From contig CALJZN010000017.1 of NCBI GenBank assembly GCA_937983405.1, forward strand, positions 62,001 to 126,000: a stretch of DNA of 64,000 bases, read 5' to 3'. A program made the position numbers and the translations under genes. Of this stretch, positions 17,513-26,533 are shown piece by piece. Below the pieces are notes generated by a model. It made no database searches, was not told where the DNA came from, and saw only the letters and a program-made list of their open reading frames with translations. This DNA is from an uncultured Paracoccaceae bacterium (GTDB lineage: Bacteria > Pseudomonadota > Alphaproteobacteria > Rhodobacterales > Rhodobacteraceae). Position 1 is the first letter of the stretch; each line of letters opens with the position of its first letter.

Positions 17513-18519
17513 TGCCCCAGCGCCGGGCCCCCCTCGGGCAGGGGAACCGGCCCGCCTGCCGGCGCGGGCTGGCTGCCCGGGCTGCTGCCGGCCGGTTCCG
17601 CCGCAGCGTCCGGCAGGACCGGGCCGCGGGGGGTCTCGGCCCGCAGGAAGGCCGTGCCGCCGTCGGACCGCAGATAGCTGAAGAACTCGCTGTCCGGGCG
17701 CATCACCATGGTCGAGTTCGCGCCCCGCAGCGCCCGCTCGTAGGAGGTGAGCGACCGGGTGAAGGCGAAGAACTCGGGATCGCGGCCGAAGGCCTCGGCG
17801 TAGATCGCGTTGCGCTCGGCATCGGCCTCGCCGCGGATGATCTCGGCGGTCTTGCGCGCCTCGGACACCAGCTCCACCACCGTCCGGTCGGCCGATGCCC
17901 GCACGCGCTGCGCCGCCTCGCCGCCGCGGGCGATCTCGTCGGCAGCCTCGCGCTGCCGCTCGGCCCGCATCCGCGCGAAGGTCGCCGCGAGGTTCTGATC
18001 GGGCAGGTCGGTGCGGGTCAGCCGCACGTCGATGACCTCGGCGCCCAGATTGGCCGCCTCGCGCGCCGCCAGGTCGCGGATGCGGTTCATCAGCACGGTG
18101 CGGTCCTCGGAAAGAACCCGGTTCGAGGGGACCGAGCCCAGCACTTCGCGGATCGCGGCGTTCAGGATCCGCTCCATCCGCCCCTGCGCGGCGCGCACGC
18201 CGTCCACGCCCACCGCCTCGCGGAAGCGCACCACGTCGCTGATCCGCCAGCGGATGAAGGCGTCCACCACAAGGCGGCGGTCGTCGAGCGGGGTGACCTC
18301 GAGCGGCTGGGTGCGCAGGCCGAGGATGCGCGCATCATAGCGCACCACCTCCTGCACGAAGGGCAGCTTGAAGCCGAGTCCGGGCTCTTCCTTGACCTGG
18401 CGCACCTGACCGAACTGCAGCACGAGGGCCTTCTCGCGCTCGTCCACGATGAACAGGGACGACAGCGCCAGCAGCACGAGCGCGGCCAGCACCGGCAGGA
18501 TGATGGCTCCGCGTCTCAT
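17509..18519 (-). CDS. hflC: HflC, subunit of the FtsH-regulating HflKC complex
   Basis: SPFH/prohibitin-family membrane protein that assembles with HflK into the periplasm-facing cage around FtsH; 336 residues. An N-terminal membrane helix, IILPVLAALVLLALSSLFIV, is followed by DEREKALVLQFGQVRQVKEE, the family opening. Then come the SPFH core (GLGFKLPFVQEVVRYDARIL, DAFIRWRISDVVRF) and the coiled region rich in Ala/Glu/Arg (MRAERQREAADEIARGGEA). The Pro/Gly-rich tail after about residue 300 is longer than in E. coli HflC. It overlaps hflK by four bases upstream and the DUF2065 gene by four bases downstream, so the three are translationally coupled. Confidence 0.95.
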   Translation of the reverse strand: MRRGAIILPVLAALVLLALSSLFIVDEREKALVLQFGQVRQVKEEPGLGFKLPFVQEVVRYDARILGLRTQPLEVTPLDDRRLVVDAFIRWRISDVVRFREAVGVDGVRAAQGRMERILNAAIREVLGSVPSNRVLSEDRTVLMNRIRDLAAREAANLGAEVIDVRLTRTDLPDQNLAATFARMRAERQREAADEIARGGEAAQRVRASADRTVVELVSEARKTAEIIRGEADAERNAIYAEAFGRDPEFFAFTRSLTSYERALRGANSTMVMRPDSEFFSYLRSDGGTAFLRAETPRGPVLPDAAAEPAGSSPGSQPAPAGGPVPLPEGGPALGQ

Positions 18520-19661
18520 CGGCCGTTCCCCCCACGACGAAGTTCATTCAGCGGCAGATAGGGCAGCACCCCGCTGCCGCCGTTGCCGTCCCCGCCCGTC
18601 ACGCCGTCGAGGATCACCTTGTCGATGTCGCCAAGCACGGTCTCCATCGTCTCGAGATACATCCGCCGCCGGGTCACCTCGGGCGCCTTGACGTATTCCT
18701 CCCAGACCGAGACGAAGCGCGCCGCCTCGCCCTGGGCGATGTTGATGACCTGGGCGCGATACGCCTCGGCCTGTTCCAGCACCTGCGCCGATTCGCCGCG
18801 GGCTGCGGCCAGCACGCGGTTGGCGTAGGCGTCGGCCTCCTTCTCGAGCCGGTCGCGCTCCTGCCGGGCGGCCTGCACCTCGCGGAAGCTGTCGATCACC
18901 TCGCGCGGCGGGTCGGCCTTGTCGAAGTTGACCCGGATGACGTTGATGCCCGAGGCATAGCTGTCGAGCGTGCCCTGCACCGCCGCGCGCAGGTCGGCCG
19001 CGATCACGCCGCGGTCGCGGTTGAGGATGGGCGACAGCTCGGACCGCGCGATGATGTCGCGCATCGCGGCCTCGGACACCGCGCGGATCGTGTCGGTCGG
19101 ATCGGCGAGGTTGAACAGGAAGTCGGCCGGGTTCGAGATGTTCCAGACCACCTGGAACTCGATGTCGACGATGTTCTCGTCGCGCGTCAGCATCAGGCCC
19201 GTATCGGGCGAGCCGGGCCGGCCGGTGCCGATATCGACCGCCCGCTCGCCGGTGACCTGCAAGATCTCGTGCGTCACCACCGGCCAGGGCGCAAAGTTCA
19301 GGCCCGGGTTGCCGGTGCGGTAGTAGCTGCCGAACATCAGCTCGATCGAGCGTTCCTCGGGCTTGACGGTGTAGAACGAGGCGAACAGCCAGACGCCCCC
19401 CAGTGCCACGAGGCCCAGCAGCGCGCCGCGCGGGGTGAACAGCGGGCCCGAGGGGCCGCCGCCGCGGTTTGCGCCCCCGCGGCCGCCGCCGCCCATCAGC
19501 ACGCGCAGCTGTTCCTGCCCCTTCCGCATCAGGTCGTCGATCTCGGGGATCTGCGGCCCCTCGCCGGGCCTGCGCCCGCCGCCGCGCGGGTCGTTGCCCC
19601 GCGGGTCGTCATCGCGGCCGCCGCCGCGCCCGCCCCACGGTCCGCCGTTGTTGCCAGCCAT
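18516..19661 (-). CDS. hflK: HflK, subunit of the FtsH-regulating HflKC complex
   Basis: Partner of HflC, 381 residues. The cytoplasmic N-terminus is Gly/Asp/Arg-rich, as in other HflK proteins (GGPWGGRGGGRDDDPRG), and includes IPEIDDLMRKGQEQLRVLMG. One membrane helix follows (ALLGLVALGGVWLFASFYTV), then the SPFH domain (VKPEERSIELMFGSYYRTG, ENIVDIEFQVVWNISNPADF). A helical segment, REVQAARQERDRLEKEADAY, has the conserved ARQERDR element. The ATG at 19661 has GGAGGGG upstream; 70 bases separate it from the gor stop, including an AT-rich patch (CTATAAGCTTCTAAG) that could carry the hflK promoter. Confidence 0.95.
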   Translation of the reverse strand: MAGNNGGPWGGRGGGRDDDPRGNDPRGGGRRPGEGPQIPEIDDLMRKGQEQLRVLMGGGGRGGANRGGGPSGPLFTPRGALLGLVALGGVWLFASFYTVKPEERSIELMFGSYYRTGNPGLNFAPWPVVTHEILQVTGERAVDIGTGRPGSPDTGLMLTRDENIVDIEFQVVWNISNPADFLFNLADPTDTIRAVSEAAMRDIIARSELSPILNRDRGVIAADLRAAVQGTLDSYASGINVIRVNFDKADPPREVIDSFREVQAARQERDRLEKEADAYANRVLAAARGESAQVLEQAEAYRAQVINIAQGEAARFVSVWEEYVKAPEVTRRRMYLETMETVLGDIDKVILDGVTGGDGNGGSGVLPYLPLNELRRGGNGR

Positions 19662-19731
19662 GCTGCCAGGCCCCTCCGTGTCTCTGTTGCTGTGGTCTAT
19701 AAGCTTCTAAGTGGTCGCCGGCGGCGAGAGT

Positions 19732-21093
19732 TCAAGCAACCCGGACCGGGTTCCGCATGGTCACCAGCTCTTCGGCCATCGTCGGGTGCACCGCCACGGC
19801 GCGGTCGAAGTCCTCCTTCGTGGCGCCCATGCCGATGGCGACGGCGGCAAGCTGAATCATCTCGCCGGCCTGGTCGGCAACGATGTGGCAGCCCAGCACG
19901 CGCCGCGTGCTGCGGCAGACGATCAGCTTCATCAGCGCCTTCTCCGGCCGCCCGGCGAAGGCGCGGTGCATGGGGCGGAACGCGGCGCAGTAGACCTCGA
20001 TCGGCCCGGCCTCGCGCGCGGCCTCCTCGGTCAGGCCAAGGCTGCCCAGTTCGGGCTGGGTGAAGACGGCCGTGGGCACCAGCGCCTGCGTCGCCCGGAC
20101 CGGGTTGGCCTTGAACACCGTCTCGGCGAAGGCCTGCCCCTCGCGGATGGCGACCGGTGTCAGCGCCCAGCGCCCCGTCACGTCGCCCACGGCATAGATC
20201 GAGGGGACGGCGGTCTGCGACCAGTCGTCCACCGGGATCTCGCCGCGCCGGCCGGGCAGGATGCCCACGGCCTCAAGCCCCAGCCCGGCCGTGTCGGGCG
20301 CCCGGCCGGTGGCGAAGAGCACGGCGCCGAAGGTCTCGGCCGCGCCCAGCGTGGTGTGCGCGCGCACGCCGCCCCCGGGCGCGGCCTCGAGCGCGGTGAT
20401 GTCGGTGCCCAGCCGCAGCTCGATGCCCGAGGCCTGCATGATCTGGGCGACATGGCCGCGCGCCTCGTCGTCGAAGCCGCGCAGGATCTGCGCGCCGCGG
20501 TAGGCCTGCGTCACGCGCACGCCAAGGCCGTTGAGGATGCAGGCGAATTCGGACGCGATATAGCCGCCGCCAACGATCAGGATGCTGTCGGGCAGCGCCG
20601 GCAGCTCGAAGATGTCGTCCGAGACGAGGCCAAGCGCGGCCCCCGGGATCGCGGGGCGCAGGGGGCGTCCGCCGGTGGCAAGCAGGATGTGGCGCGCCGT
20701 CACCCGCCCGCCGGCGGCGAGGCGCACGGTATGGGCATCCTCGAGCATGGCGCGGTCGTCGTGGATCGCAACCCCCGCGCGCGCGAGGATGCCGCGGTAG
20801 ACCCCCTCCAGACGGTCGATCTCGGCCCGCAGCGCGCCGCGGAAGGCCGCCCAGTCGAAGCCCGCCGCGCCCAGCTGCCAGCCGAAGGCGCGGGCATCCG
20901 CGAAGGCGCCGCGGAAGGCCGAGGCGAACACCATCAGCTTCTTCGGCACGCAGCCGCGGATGACGCAGGTGCCGCCCATGCGCGAGGCCTCGGCCAGCCC
21001 GACCCTAGCGCCGCCCTCGGCCGCGGCGACCCGTGCCGCCCGCACCCCGCCCGAGCCGCCGCCGACGACGAAGAGATCGTAGTCGAAGGCCAT
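19732..21093 (-). CDS. gor: Glutathione-disulfide reductase
   Basis: FAD-containing NADPH-dependent reductase that keeps glutathione reduced in the cytoplasm; 453 residues. FAD is bound through DYDLFVVGGGSGGVRAARVA. The redox-active cysteine pair is in GGTCVIRGCVPKKLMVFAS, the GSSG-reductase form. The NAD(P) Rossmann loop is ILIVGGGYIASEFACIL, and the following RGAQILRGFDDEARGH carries the arginines expected for NADPH. The C-terminal dimer domain contains the catalytic HPTMAEELVTMR motif. It starts five bases after rpiA on the same strand, so rpiA-gor is one transcription unit, supplying a pentose-phosphate enzyme together with an NADPH-consuming antioxidant enzyme. Confidence 0.94.
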   Translation of the reverse strand: MAFDYDLFVVGGGSGGVRAARVAAAEGGARVGLAEASRMGGTCVIRGCVPKKLMVFASAFRGAFADARAFGWQLGAAGFDWAAFRGALRAEIDRLEGVYRGILARAGVAIHDDRAMLEDAHTVRLAAGGRVTARHILLATGGRPLRPAIPGAALGLVSDDIFELPALPDSILIVGGGYIASEFACILNGLGVRVTQAYRGAQILRGFDDEARGHVAQIMQASGIELRLGTDITALEAAPGGGVRAHTTLGAAETFGAVLFATGRAPDTAGLGLEAVGILPGRRGEIPVDDWSQTAVPSIYAVGDVTGRWALTPVAIREGQAFAETVFKANPVRATQALVPTAVFTQPELGSLGLTEEAAREAGPIEVYCAAFRPMHRAFAGRPEKALMKLIVCRSTRRVLGCHIVADQAGEMIQLAAVAIGMGATKEDFDRAVAVHPTMAEELVTMRNPVRVA

Positions 21094-21098
21094 GCCGA

Positions 21099-21884
21099 TC
21101 AGTCGCCGAGGTCGCGGAACAGGTTTTCGGTCTCGACGATGTCGATCCGCTCCTCCTCGATGCGGCCGGTGGCGATGTCGCGCACCTCGACCCGGCCGTC
21201 GCCGTGGCCGACGATGACCGTGTCGCAGATGTCGATGAAGAGCCCGTTCTCGACCACGCCGGGGATCTGGTTCAGCACAAACGACAGCTGCCGCGGGTTG
21301 CCGATGCGGTTGAGGTGCAGATCGAGGATCATGTTGCCCTGGTCCGTCAGGAAGGGGCGGTCGCCGTTGCGCCGCAGCATCACCTCGCGGCCCAGCACGT
21401 CGAGGCTGACGAGCGTCTCCTCGATCAGCGCGCGGGTCGTCTGCCAGCCGAAAGGAATCACCTCGACCGGCAGCGGAAAGGCGCCGAGGTGGCGCACCTC
21501 CTTGGCCAGATCGGCGATCACCACCATCCGGTCCGAGGCGGTGGCGACGATCTTCTCGCGCAGAAGCGCGCCGCCGCCGCCCTTGATGAGGTTGAGGTCG
21601 GCGTCGAACTCGTCGGCGCCGTCGATCGTCAGGTCGAGCCACTTCGCCGCGTCGAGCGTGGTCAGCGGCACGCCCGCCTGGGCCGCAAGCTCGGCCGTGC
21701 GCTGCGAGGTGGGCACGCCCTGGATCCGCAGCCCCTCGGTCCGCACCGTCTCGCCCAGCAGGCGCACCATCCAGCCGGCGGTCGATCCGGTGCCGAGGCC
21801 CACGCGCATGCCGTCCTCGACGAAATCGACCGCGCGGCGGGCGGCAGCGTATTTGGCGCGATCGATCGGTGACAGCTCGGCCAT
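21099..21884 (-). CDS. rpiA: Ribose-5-phosphate isomerase A
   Basis: Interconverts ribose 5-phosphate and ribulose 5-phosphate in the non-oxidative pentose phosphate pathway; 261 residues. The phosphate-binding loop is VGLGTGSTAGWMVRLLGE, followed by IQGVPTSQRTAELA. The catalytic Asp/Lys region is LTIDGADEFDADLNLIKGGG and LLREKIVATASDR. A long C-terminal part ends with VETENLFRDLGD. The start is ATG 21884 with GGAGG seven bases upstream, giving MAELSPIDRAK; the frame extends slightly further but without support. First gene of the rpiA-gor pair, divergent from sdaA. Confidence 0.95.
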   Translation of the reverse strand: MAELSPIDRAKYAAARRAVDFVEDGMRVGLGTGSTAGWMVRLLGETVRTEGLRIQGVPTSQRTAELAAQAGVPLTTLDAAKWLDLTIDGADEFDADLNLIKGGGGALLREKIVATASDRMVVIADLAKEVRHLGAFPLPVEVIPFGWQTTRALIEETLVSLDVLGREVMLRRNGDRPFLTDQGNMILDLHLNRIGNPRQLSFVLNQIPGVVENGLFIDICDTVIVGHGDGRVEVRDIATGRIEEERIDIVETENLFRDLGD

Positions 21885-22048
21885 GGCGGTTCCTCCGGTT
21901 TCCCCCACAGTTATAACGGGTCGGGCGGGGGCCGCGAGGGTAAAATGCCCGGGCCTGCGGCCTTCGCCGGCCGGGTCCGCGCGCGCGGCCAGCTGACCGC
22001 CGCGCGCCGATGCGCTATGCCCGGGGCGGCCATGCAGGGGGAGCGGCG
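21885..22048. promoter_or_regulatory. Divergent promoter region between rpiA and sdaA
   Basis: Two AT-rich hexamers stand out in this GC-rich gap: TTATAA at 21911-21916, a candidate -10 for leftward rpiA, and TAAAAT at 21941-21946, a candidate -10 for rightward sdaA. Neither has a recognisable -35 at 17 bases, so these are suggestions only. Confidence 0.3.
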
Positions 22049-23428
22049 ATGTTTCTGTCGGTGTTCGAGCTGTTCAAGGTGGGCATCGGCCCGTCGTCGT
22101 CGCACACGATGGGCCCGATGGTCGCCGGCGCCCGGTTCCTGGCCGCGCTCGGGTCGCTGCCGTTCCGGCCCGCGGGGGTGCGGGTGCGCCTTCACGGCTC
22201 GCTCGCATTCACGGGCGTCGGCCATGCGACCGACCGCGCCGCGATCCTGGGTCTCGCGGGCTTCACCCCCGAAGGCTATGACGCCGCCGCCGCCGAGGCG
22301 GCGCTGGCCGCGGTGCGGGCCGCGCGCCGGATCGTCCCGCCGGGCCTGCCGCCGCTGGCCTTCGACCCGGCGCGCGATCTGCTGTTCGACTACGGCCCCC
22401 CCCTGCCGGGCCATGCCAACGGCATGGTGATCGAGGCGCTGGACGCGCAGGGCGACGTGATCTTCGCCGAGACCTACTATTCCATCGGGGGCGGCTTCGT
22501 GCTGACCGCGGCCGAGCAGGCCGCGGCGCAGGGCGGCCGCACCCCGCCGTCGCCGGCGGTGCCCTTCCCGTTCCGCAACGCGGCCGAGATGCTCGCCATG
22601 GCCCGGGCGTCGGGGCTGGGGGTGGCCGCGATGAAGCGCGCCAACGAGTGCGCCCTGCGCAGCCCGGCCGAGGTCGAGGCCGGGCTTGCCCGCCTCTGGT
22701 CGGTCATGTCGGCCTGCATCGACCGCGGGCTGGCGGCCGAAGGCATCCTGCCCGGGGGCCTGAACGTGCGCCGCCGGGCCCGCGCCATCCACCAGAAGCT
22801 TCTGGCAGAACGCGGCCTGAACCTGACCCCGCCGCACACGGCGAACGACTGGATGGCGGTCTACGCCATGGCGGTGAACGAAGAAAACGCCGCCGGCGGG
22901 CAGGTGGTGACGGCGCCCACCAACGGCGCCGCGGGCGTGGTGCCTGCGGTGATCCGCTACTGGCTCGACCATGTGCCCGGCGCCTCGCCGGCAAGGGTGG
23001 GCGATTTCCTGCTGGCCGCGGCCGCCATCGGCGGATTGTGCAAGCACAACGCCTCGATCTCGGGCGCCGAATGCGGCTGCCAGGCCGAGGTGGGCAGCGC
23101 CGCCGCCATGGCCGCCGCCGGGCTGGCCGAGGTGATGGGGGGCAGCCCGGCGCAGGTGGAGAACGCGGCCGAGATCGCGCTCGAGCATCACCTGGGCATG
23201 ACCTGCGATCCGGTGAAGGGCCTGGTGCAGGTGCCCTGCATCGAACGGAACGGGCTCGGCGCGATCAAGGCGGTCGCGGCCGCCTCGCTGGCGCTGCGCG
23301 GCGACGGCGAGCATCTGGTCAGCCTCGACGCCTGCATCGAGACGATGCGCCAGACCGGCGCGGACATGCATGCGAAATACAAGGAAACCTCGCTCGGCGG
23401 GCTCGCGGTGAACGTGCCCAACTGCTGA
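22049..23428 (+). CDS. sdaA: L-serine ammonia-lyase (single-chain, iron-sulfur)
   Basis: Converts L-serine to pyruvate and ammonia using an oxygen-sensitive [4Fe-4S] cluster; 459 residues, the single-polypeptide form. The beta domain opens [20 protein letters not shown], the hallmark SSSHTMGPM region. The alpha domain has [14 protein letters not shown] and cluster cysteines in [20 protein letters not shown] and in the C-terminal [11 protein letters not shown]. The last residues, VNVPNC, match the family, where the C-terminal cysteine can occupy the active site. ATG 22049 follows GGGGAG. It stands alone, divergent from rpiA, with a pseudogene after it. It could balance the serine made by the SerABC enzymes encoded elsewhere in this window. 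Confidence 0.94.
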   Translation: MFLSVFELFKVGIGPSSSHTMGPMVAGARFLAALGSLPFRPAGVRVRLHGSLAFTGVGHATDRAAILGLAGFTPEGYDAAAAEAALAAVRAARRIVPPGLPPLAFDPARDLLFDYGPPLPGHANGMVIEALDAQGDVIFAETYYSIGGGFVLTAAEQAAAQGGRTPPSPAVPFPFRNAAEMLAMARASGLGVAAMKRANECALRSPAEVEAGLARLWSVMSACIDRGLAAEGILPGGLNVRRRARAIHQKLLAERGLNLTPPHTANDWMAVYAMAVNEENAAGGQVVTAPTNGAAGVVPAVIRYWLDHVPGASPARVGDFLLAAAAIGGLCKHNASISGAECGCQAEVGSAAAMAAAGLAEVMGGSPAQVENAAEIALEHHLGMTCDPVKGLVQVPCIERNGLGAIKAVAAASLALRGDGEHLVSLDACIETMRQTGADMHAKYKETSLGGLAVNVPNC

Positions 23429-23524
23429 GGTCGCCGGGCGGAACGGCGGAGCGTTGACCGCGCCCGGCGCCGGCGCAGGATGGCGGCAGGACCTGTCCGC
23501 AGCCGAAGGCCGCCCCCGAGGTCC

Positions 23525-24426
23525 CTGACCCGGACCCAGATCGGCGCCGACCGCCGCGACGGCTGCCTCGTTGCGCCCGACGTGCTGTCGGCCGGCGCGA
23601 TCGCCGCGCTGCGCCGCACGTCCGACGCGCCGGTCGAGGCCTCGCGCGCCGTCACGGCCCAGACCGACGTCTGCCACCGCGCGCCGGGCCGCAGCGCCCG
23701 CGACCCGCGGGTGCGGCGGAGGGTGCGGCGGATCGGGGAGCCCCACCGCCGGGCCCCGATCCGCGACCGGATCCTGCGCCATCCGCGGAACGTGGCGATC
23801 CTGCGGCAGCTGATCGGCCTCGCGGGCGAGCCGGGACACCGCCAAGCGCGACATGAAGGCGCCGGGCTGCGGGGCGGCGGTGGCATGGCACCAGCGTTGG
23901 CCCCTTTGTCCCCGCACCAACGGCGACCTGTGCGCCGTGGGCGTGATGATGGACGCTTGCGAGGTCGAGAACGGCCCGCACCCGCGCCTTCCCGGCTGCC
24001 ACCTCGGCCCCGTTCTCGGCCCCGTTCTCGGCCCCGTCCGCGCCCACGGCCCCGTCGGCGACCACCACGCCGCGAGGCGCTTCTGCGGGGCGATGGACGC
24101 GGCCCGCCCGGGGGTGGACCGTTGGGCGGCGGTGCCCTGCACCGGCCCGGCCGGCGCGATCTCGATCCACCCTGTCCGCACCCTCCATGGCTTCGCCGTG
24201 AACACCCCGATGAAGCCGCGTCGCCGGCCGCCTTTCCAGCCATGCGCCGCCGATGCCCGGCCGCTGGCCGCCCCGCCGTCGGACCGGGACGACGGGACCG
24301 CGCGGCTGGCCGCGGTGGCGGTGCGCCTGCCGCTGCCCGGGGCCGCTGCGTTCGGGCTCGATCCACGAAATCCGGCGGGAGGCCCGGACCAGCCTCTTCG
24401 GGGCGGCGCGGTCCACGGGCAGGCGG
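23525..24426 (+). pseudogene. Phytanoyl-CoA dioxygenase (PhyH) family pseudogene, frameshifted
   Basis: Remnant of a non-haem Fe(II)/2-oxoglutarate dioxygenase read across three frames. Frame one, from CTG 23525: LTRTQIGADRRDGCLVAPDV, then SAGAIAALRRTSDA and [17 protein letters not shown]. Near 23815-23830 it shifts to [20 protein letters not shown] (from 23853), then [40 protein letters not shown] and [20 protein letters not shown]. Near 24350 it shifts again to [20 protein letters not shown]. The metal-binding HxD (normally WHQDW) reads WHQRW, the start codon is lost, and a 12-base unit is tripled at 24003-24038 (LGPV x3). The family includes the phosphonate hydroxylase PhnY, and a phosphonate transporter follows, so an original role in phosphonate or organophosphate use is plausible but unproven. 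Confidence 0.8.
24003..24038 (+). repeat. Three tandem copies of a 12-bp unit inside the PhyH pseudogene
   Basis: CTCGGCCCCGTT occurs at 24003-24014 and 24015-24026, then again with one change (final T to C) at 24027-24038. In the dioxygenase frame it encodes LGPV three times, where intact relatives have a single xGPV, so the expansion arose inside the gene, probably by slippage. Confidence 0.75.
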
Positions 24427-24776
24427 CCGGCCCTCTGCGCAGGGGCTGCGCGGCTGGCGAGGTCGGCCGCGGTCCCGCGCCCGCAAGGCGCCCCGTCCTG
24501 CCCGCCCCGACGGTCGTCGGCCGCGCCCGCCGACCGGGGCGGATGGGAATGCGCCCGGCAGACCGGATATGCCCGGGGGCGGTGCCGCGCCTGCCCGGGT
24601 CCGGCCCGCCGCGGGTGGCAGGCCCCGGCAAGACGGGCACGGACGCCGATGCGGCCCGCGATCCGCTGACCCTCTGCCGCGCCCCGGGGCGGTCGTCGGC
24701 CGTCACCGTTCTGTTTCCTTCCGTTCGCAGAACTGTCGCGGCACGGTGCTACCCCGCAGCTGTCCGGAGGATGCCC
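24427..24776. other. Non-coding stretch upstream of phnC
   Basis: About 350 bases between the last recognisable dioxygenase residues and phnC. Only the first bases could still be decayed dioxygenase coding sequence. The last 80 bases are less GC-rich and should carry the phnC promoter, including the Pho-box-like element listed separately. No gene is seen. Confidence 0.4.
24700..24717 (+). promoter_or_regulatory. Possible Pho box upstream of phnC
   Basis: CCGTCAC-CGTT-CTGTTTC resembles the PhoB consensus, two CTGTCAT units separated by four bases. Nine of the fourteen unit positions match and the spacing is exact. It lies 60 bases before the phnC start. Phosphate-starvation control is usual for phn transporters, but a match of this quality could be chance. 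Confidence 0.35.
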
Positions 24777-25586
24777 ATGACCCTTGAAGTCCAGTCCCTG
24801 ACGAAACGGTTCGAATCGGTCACCGCGCTGGACGGCGTGTCCTTCACCGTTCCGACCGGCAGCCTGATCGGGGTGATCGGCAGGTCGGGGGCCGGGAAAT
24901 CGACGTTGCTGCGGGCGATCAACCGGCTGTCCGATGCGACGTCGGGCACCATCACCTTCAACGGCGAAAACGTCTCGGCCCTGAAGGGCAGGGAGCTGCG
25001 GCGCTGGCGGTCGCGGGCGGCGATGATCTTCCAGCAGTTCAACCTTGCCGGGCGGCTGGATGTGATGACGAACGTCCTGCTGGGCCGCCTGGCGCGGGTC
25101 TCGACGCTGCGTGCGGCGCTGAACCTCTTTTCCGAGGAGGACCGCGCGATCGCTACGGCGGCGCTCGACCTTGTGGACATGGCCGACTATGCCGCCCAGC
25201 GCGCCGAAAGCCTGTCGGGCGGCCAGCAGCAGCGGGTGGCGATCGCCCGGGCGCTGGCGCAGGAGCCCGAGCTCATCCTGGCCGACGAACCCGTGGCCAG
25301 CCTCGACCCGCGCAACACGCGCATCGTGATGGACACCCTGCAGCGGCTGAATCGCGAGTTCGGGATCACCGTTCTGGTGAACCTGCATTCGATCGACCTT
25401 GCCCGCGCCTATTGCGACCGCCTGATCGGGCTTCAGGCGGGCCGGATGTTCTTTGACGGCACCGCGGCCGAGCTGACCGACAGCGTGGTGCGCGATCTGT
25501 ACGGAATGGAGAGCGACGAGGCGGGGGCCGAGAGTGGCCCCACCGTCGCCGCGGAACCACTACCCCAGCTGGAGATGGCGAAATGA
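24777..25586 (+). CDS. phnC: Phosphonate ABC transporter, ATP-binding protein
   Basis: ATPase subunit energising import of phosphonates or related oxyanions; 269 residues, soluble and membrane-associated. Walker A is [20 protein letters not shown], the Q-loop [20 protein letters not shown] has the NxL-N form typical of PhnC, the ABC signature is [17 protein letters not shown], and Walker B is [15 protein letters not shown]. The [13 protein letters not shown] segment holds the switch histidine. The chosen start, ATG 24777, has GGAGG six bases upstream; ATG 24771 overlaps that site. First gene of phnC-phnD-phnE-phnE, overlapping phnD by four bases. A second, separate PhnC lies at 57904. Confidence 0.93.
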   Translation: MTLEVQSLTKRFESVTALDGVSFTVPTGSLIGVIGRSGAGKSTLLRAINRLSDATSGTITFNGENVSALKGRELRRWRSRAAMIFQQFNLAGRLDVMTNVLLGRLARVSTLRAALNLFSEEDRAIATAALDLVDMADYAAQRAESLSGGQQQRVAIARALAQEPELILADEPVASLDPRNTRIVMDTLQRLNREFGITVLVNLHSIDLARAYCDRLIGLQAGRMFFDGTAAELTDSVVRDLYGMESDEAGAESGPTVAAEPLPQLEMAK

Positions 25587-26485
25587 AGACGACGACGACG
25601 TTCGCGGCGGCGGCCCTGGCCGCGCTGGTGACGGGCCCGGCGCTGGCCGATGGCTGCAAGGGCGATGGCGACCTGGTGTTCGCGGTGGTTCCCGCCGAGA
25701 ACGCCCAGGGGTCGATCGACCGGTTCACCCCGACCGCCGACTACCTGACCGGGCAACTGGGCACCCGGGTGACGCTGCGCGTGGCCTCGGACTATGCCGC
25801 GGTGATCGAGGGTCACAAGGCCGGCAACATCCACATCGGCTGGCACGGCCCGGGGTCGTTCGCCCGCGCCTATCAGGTGACCGACGGCAATGTGACCCCC
25901 TTCGCCGCGCTCAACAACAACGGCGTCGTGGGCTATTACGCCGTGCTCTACGTCCGCGCCGACAGCCCCTACCAGACGCTCGAGGACCTGCGCGGCAAGA
26001 AGCTCGGCCTCGTCGATCCCAACTCGACCTCGGGCAACTTCGCCGTGCGCTTCTTCCTGGAACGCGACAACAACATCATCCCCGAGCAATATTTCTCGGA
26101 CGTGGTCTACACCGGCAGCCACGAGAACGCGGTGATCGCCGTGCAGCAGGGCACGGTGGACGCCGGCGCCAACTGGTGGGACAGCGAGGACGCCTCGAAC
26201 CTGTTGCAGATGGCCAACAAGGGCATGGTCAAGGCCGAGGACTTCCGCATCGTCTGGAAATCGCCGCTGCTGGCCGGCTCGCCGCTGATCTACGTCAACA
26301 GCCTGTCGGACAGCTGCAAGGCCGCGATCCAGGCGGCCTTCCTGAACATGACGACGCTCTCGCCCGAGACTTATGCCAAGTTCAACGACGGCAAGGGTCT
26401 GGGCTTCCTGCCGGTCGCGCTCGAGGACTACACCGACTCGATGGCGATGATCGCCTACGTCGACGCCCTGCGCAAACGCCAGTAA
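25583..26485 (+). CDS. phnD: Phosphonate ABC transporter, periplasmic binding protein
   Basis: Periplasmic ligand receptor of the PhnD family, 300 residues. A Sec signal peptide, [18 protein letters not shown], cleaves after ALA. The mature part begins [19 protein letters not shown], and the ligand-contact segment [20 protein letters not shown] is followed by [13 protein letters not shown], all typical. [20 protein letters not shown] and [14 protein letters not shown] form the second lobe, and the oxyanion-binding Ser/Thr cluster of the family should be in NSTSG. The ligand may be a phosphonate, phosphite or another oxyanion; the sequence alone does not tell. ATG overlaps the phnC stop (ATGA). 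A very stable stem-loop follows the gene. Confidence 0.92.
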   Translation: MKTTTTFAAAALAALVTGPALADGCKGDGDLVFAVVPAENAQGSIDRFTPTADYLTGQLGTRVTLRVASDYAAVIEGHKAGNIHIGWHGPGSFARAYQVTDGNVTPFAALNNNGVVGYYAVLYVRADSPYQTLEDLRGKKLGLVDPNSTSGNFAVRFFLERDNNIIPEQYFSDVVYTGSHENAVIAVQQGTVDAGANWWDSEDASNLLQMANKGMVKAEDFRIVWKSPLLAGSPLIYVNSLSDSCKAAIQAAFLNMTTLSPETYAKFNDGKGLGFLPVALEDYTDSMAMIAYVDALRKRQ

Positions 26486-26492
26486 GGACAAC

Positions 26493-26525
26493 GGGCCGCA
26501 GGCACCGCGCGGGTGCCTGCGGCCC
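26493..26525 (+). other. Strong intercistronic stem-loop after phnD
   Basis: A perfect 14-bp inverted repeat, GGGCCGCAGGCACC (26493-26506) with GGTGCCTGCGGCCC (26512-26525), around the loop GCGCG. It starts 8 bases after the phnD stop and ends 9 bases before the phnE start, with no T tract. Structures like this after a binding-protein gene commonly stabilise the upstream mRNA and reduce expression of the permease genes, giving more receptor than membrane subunits. Confidence 0.7.
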
Positions 26526-26533
26526 GGTGCGCC

